From Chitinophaga rhizophila (lineage in GTDB: Bacteria > Bacteroidota > Bacteroidia > Chitinophagales > Chitinophagaceae), in NCBI RefSeq assembly GCF_019492185.1, contig NZ_JAICCF010000004.1, positions 372,001 through 436,000 of the forward strand: a stretch of 64,000 bases of DNA, in the 5' to 3' direction. Positions within the stretch are counted from its first letter, which is position 1, and every line of letters starts with the position of its first letter. Below, in pieces: positions 62,700 to 64,000 of the stretch. The notes beneath the pieces are model-generated. The model made no database searches. It saw only the letters and a program-made list of their open reading frames with translations, and was not told where the DNA came from. Position numbers and translations under genes: made by a program.

Positions 62700-63872
62700 T
62701 TAATTTATTTTAAAATTCAACTGGTCTTCCGTTAATACAATTGGATCAGTCATTATTTTTTGTACATCTGCATCAGAGGCAGCTCTGAATGAATGAACAA
62801 ATCTGTTTAATTTTTCTTCACTGTCGGGGATAAATGATGCCGAATTATTTTTTGCATTTCCCTGAAATTTCTGAATCATAGGTTGCATGATCGTATCATA
62901 GTTGGCACAAGCTGTTTTTAAATCATTGGGATTTTCGTAAATAAAATGAGCCAAGGCTTTTGCTCCGTAAATAGATAACGATGCCCCCATTCCCGATAGT
63001 GCTGTAGGACAATAGCCCGCATCTCCCAATAAAACCACATTGCGGTTTACTAAAGTGGGTGAATTTATCATGCCCATTTTATCAATAAACATAAGACCAT
63101 TATTCAAGAAACGATCTAACAAATACTGTACATCTTCATTGTATCCAGTAAAAGATGTTTTGAGTATTTCATTGGCTTTGTTTTGCATGGATGCTAAATC
63201 TCCTTTGTCGTGTATATAGCACTGAATGGCGATTTCATCGGAAGCAATGGGATAAATAGACAGCATCTTATTCACATCAATATAAATATTGAATTTGCCG
63301 ACCTCATAAGAATGATGCTCTTTCAATCGTCCGCCCATATAAAGCACATTGAAATTCTCCAGCGTACTTTCAGGAAAATAATTCTGTCTTGTTGTAGAGC
63401 GTAATCCCTCTGAAACGATAAGAAGGTCGGCTTCCAACACGGTTCCGTTGTTGAGTAAGATTTTGACTTTGTTTTCATCATACGTTAGTTTTTCAACAGA
63501 AGATGAAAAAAGAATATCCACTTCATCCTTTAAGTCATTGTATAAAACGTGATGCAGTCCGCCTCGTGTTATCAATACCGAACGTTCAATATTTTCGTTC
63601 ATTTTCTCATAGCTAAGACCTTTTATAATTGCATCGTTTGATTCCCTGAAATTTACAAATTCCGATGGGGATGATGCTTGCTGCAATTGTCCTGTTAATC
63701 CTAATTCGTCCATAATACGAACCCCAAAACTCTTGAGCGAAATAAGAAACCCAGATTTAGTAAATGATGTAGCTCTTTCCAAAACAGTCACTTTATGACC
63801 TTGTTTGCTCAATAGTTTTGCTGCAGTTAATCCGGCGATGCCTCCTCCTGAAATCACAATATTTTTTTTCAT
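62700..63872 (-). CDS. FAD-dependent monooxygenase (PHBH/TetX-type fold)
   Basis: The 390-residue protein has the FAD-binding Rossmann start IVISGGGIAGLTAAKLLSKQ with GxGxxG-like GGGIAG, the VTVLERA strand, and an RSTTR sequence after the LIVSEGL strand (DG-like motif). The second FAD motif is VVLLGDAGYCPTALSGMGAS. This matches the FAD_binding_3 family of NAD(P)H-dependent aromatic hydroxylases and antibiotic-modifying enzymes. Substrate is unknown; it is not clearly Tet(X). It is co-transcribed with a small membrane protein. Codon use is AT-rich, and a divergent gene begins at 63964, possibly a regulator. Confidence 0.9.
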   Translation of the reverse strand: MKKNIVISGGGIAGLTAAKLLSKQGHKVTVLERATSFTKSGFLISLKSFGVRIMDELGLTGQLQQASSPSEFVNFRESNDAIIKGLSYEKMNENIERSVLITRGGLHHVLYNDLKDEVDILFSSSVEKLTYDENKVKILLNNGTVLEADLLIVSEGLRSTTRQNYFPESTLENFNVLYMGGRLKEHHSYEVGKFNIYIDVNKMLSIYPIASDEIAIQCYIHDKGDLASMQNKANEILKTSFTGYNEDVQYLLDRFLNNGLMFIDKMGMINSPTLVNRNVVLLGDAGYCPTALSGMGASLSIYGAKALAHFIYENPNDLKTACANYDTIMQPMIQKFQGNAKNNSASFIPDSEEKLNRFVHSFRAASDADVQKIMTDPIVLTEDQLNFKIN

Positions 63873-63963
63873 TGTTTCTAAACTTTAATTTTATGCTGCA
63901 AATCTATTCTTGTATTAACAGATAAAATAGCCCAACTTAAACCAATAATAGTCCAAAAAAATT

Positions 63964-64000
63964 ATGTTTGATGAAAAGCGTAAAATGAGAAGACTTGCTG
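63964..64000 (+). CDS. Possible start of a divergent gene, cut by the window end
   Basis: ATG 63964 opens a frame of 12 charged codons (MFDEKRKMRRLA) that runs off the window. Its divergent position beside the monooxygenase operon would suit a regulator, but nothing more can be said. Confidence 0.3.
   Translation, partial: MFDEKRKMRRLA

Overview
The window looks like a chromosomal segment of a gliding-type Bacteroidota bacterium, most likely Chitinophaga or a close relative. The evidence is a SusC/SusD pair, a PorV-type outer-membrane protein beside a very large cargo with a type IX secretion (T9SS) sorting tail, DUF4251, YfhO and DUF4369-TlpA proteins, Bacteroidota-style promoter matches (TAnnTTTG) and a class I terpene synthase. 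No rRNA, tRNA or CRISPR array was recognised.

Region 1 (1-21 kb) is ordinary, well-kept chromosome. It holds the end of a hybrid histidine kinase, a terpene cyclase, an actin-like ATPase beside a bactofilin, small stress or unknown proteins, a methyltransferase, a membrane histidine kinase, a SusC/SusD uptake pair, an OmpA-family envelope protein, a divergent SDR/HxlR pair with a repeated operator candidate, a CNNM/CorC transporter-like protein and a YfhO membrane protein. Genes are compact and often separated by strong hairpins.

Region 2 (21-46 kb) holds two small coiled-coil proteins, an M23 peptidase with a tandem-repeat tail, a sugar-phosphate isomerase-like protein, PorV, a 3570-residue Ig-repeat adhesin with lectin domains and a T9SS tail, a LuxR-type response regulator, a TlpA-like thioredoxin, an AI-2E-family permease and a two-gene pectin (rhamnogalacturonan) module. 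About 4.4 kb of the adhesin gene consists of near-identical 273-bp tandem units.

Region 3 (46-61 kb) is the accessory part: a decayed Rhs/YD-repeat polymorphic-toxin locus, mostly on the minus strand and visibly more AT-rich. At least three partial Rhs copies end in different toxin tips: a PD-(D/E)xK-like nuclease, a papain-fold-like domain, and a JAB/DUF4329-like HxH domain. Most are broken by frameshifts or stops. Several still have an open immunity-like gene 6-16 bp downstream, including an Imm35/YrhB-like protein. Between them lie orphan tip and immunity fragments, an IS3-type transposase fragment fused to a helix-turn-helix fragment, two XRE-regulator remnants, and repeated pieces of two neighbouring chromosomal genes (a DUF1089-like protein and a YD-like lipoprotein). 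The repeats suggest growth by duplication and recombination followed by decay, leaving mainly immunity genes.

Region 4 (61-64 kb) has an intact lipoprotein, a 27-codon UvrA-like N-terminal remnant and an AT-rich pair of a membrane protein and an FAD monooxygenase, probably acquired by transfer.

Functions are assigned by motif reading only; no database search was run.
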